Shown here piece after piece: positions 42,500 to 42,756 of a stretch of DNA of 42,756 nucleotides (position 1 is the stretch's first letter; each line of letters begins with the position of its first letter). The DNA is taken from contig CALKFG010000013.1 of the NCBI GenBank assembly GCA_938084575.1, positions 1-42,756 of the forward strand, read 5' to 3'. The translations under genes were made by a program, and so were the position numbers. The notes under the pieces are model-generated. The model had not been told where the DNA came from and ran no database searches. It saw only the letters and a program-made list of their open reading frames with translations. This stretch comes from an uncultured Hyphomonadaceae bacterium (lineage in GTDB: Bacteria > Pseudomonadota > Alphaproteobacteria > Caulobacterales > Hyphomonadaceae).

Positions 42500-42756
42500 G
42501 CCCACGCGCTTTGTCCGGACCGCGTCATGGCGTCCGGGCATGCGGCAGGGCCGGGTGCGTCCGTGACGAACGCGAGGTGACTGCCTGCCTTTCGGCGAGG
42601 CGGTAAGCGTCCGGGACGGACGCACCCGCGGCGGCATCTTGCTTATGCTCTTTGGCCCCCCGGTTCCCTGACCGGGGTGACGACCGGGCTGGACCGGACC
42701 AACTGACGCGCCTTGAAGCAGCCCGCCCCGTCGGGGACGGGTTGTCCTTCTCGTCC
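42500..42756. other. Non-coding end of window with inverted repeats
   Basis: No gene is visible in these 257 bases. A long inverted repeat, CGGGTGCGTCCGT (42552-42564) with ACGGACGCACCCG (42616-42628), has 13 perfect pairs around a 51-base loop. CCGGAC (42515-42520) pairs with GTCCGG (42532-42537) and may end the accA transcript. The motif CGTCCGGG occurs twice. Near the edge, a GC-rich hairpin around CCCCGTCGGGG is followed by a pyrimidine-rich stretch. No T-run marks a classical terminator. Confidence 0.5.

Noticed and set aside
39417-42637. Two long open frames (527 and 563 codons) opposite xerD, the CoA lyase and accA
   Set aside because: Reverse-frame artefacts of GC-rich genes with well-recognised products.
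1-42756. CRISPR array, toxin-antitoxin pair, insertion sequence or defence cassette
   Set aside because: No regularly spaced repeats, transposase motifs or recognisable defence proteins were seen; the only mobile-element gene is the integrase at the left.

Overview
The window reads as chromosomal DNA of an alphaproteobacterium, most likely of the Caulobacterales/Maricaulales/Hyphomonadaceae type. The support is a CpdR response regulator beside an N-formylglutamate amidohydrolase, a RegB/RegA redox pair divergent from a SenC/Sco gene, a glnD-murJ-trpS run, a xerD...accA run, a CYP153-type P450, a polyhydroxyalkanoate depolymerase and a YdcH-family (DUF465) small protein. The order is inferred from gene content only; there is no rRNA to place it.

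Layout. 1-1660 is the end of an AT-rich integrated element: about 560 bases without a convincing gene, then a tyrosine recombinase whose start lies 103 bases from the 3' end of a tRNA-Val(GAC) gene (1662-1736, minus strand). The element extends to the left, out of the window. 1801-10674 is core chromosome: cpdR (minus), then a co-directional plus-strand run of N-formylglutamate amidohydrolase, an XRE regulator, an inositol-monophosphatase-family gene (probably hisN), glnD, murJ, trpS and a PCu(A)C copper-chaperone lipoprotein. Between the amidohydrolase and the XRE gene sits a hairpin-rich stretch ending, on the minus strand, in a perfect UUCG-loop terminator; I propose a small RNA there. 10684-16996 holds phaZ, sco, regB, regA, a GH16 glycanase, nth and a DUF2244 gene. 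17095-20252 holds the CYP153-like P450, an SDR-like gene, a YdcH-family protein and a diguanylate cyclase. 20353-26219 is purine-centred: purE, purK, an unknown polytopic membrane protein, AMP nucleosidase and a tyrosine phosphatase. 26216-29094 is a TonB-dependent receptor with a Fur-like box and an unknown exported protein. 29340-36636 holds a thiolase, a Tat-exported PhoD, rluD, hrpB and a family-2 glycosyltransferase. 36820-42499 holds a small membrane protein, a sodium:alanine symporter, xerD, a CoA ester lyase, an NTF2-like protein and accA. The last 257 bases are non-coding and rich in inverted repeats.

Functional threads. Nitrogen sensing (GlnD) and envelope synthesis (MurJ) share a run. 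Copper delivery to cytochrome oxidase (PCu(A)C and Sco) sits around the redox regulators RegBA. Carbon storage and lipid use are represented by PhaZ, thiolase, CYP153, the CoA lyase and AccA. Gene packing is extreme: four of six convergent gene pairs share exactly four bases at their stop codons and the other two are nine bases apart. No CRISPR array, rRNA, insertion sequence or recognisable defence cassette is visible. The most novel-looking items are the candidate small RNA at 3154-3260, the unknown membrane protein between purK and AMP nucleosidase, and several perfect palindromes near or inside genes.
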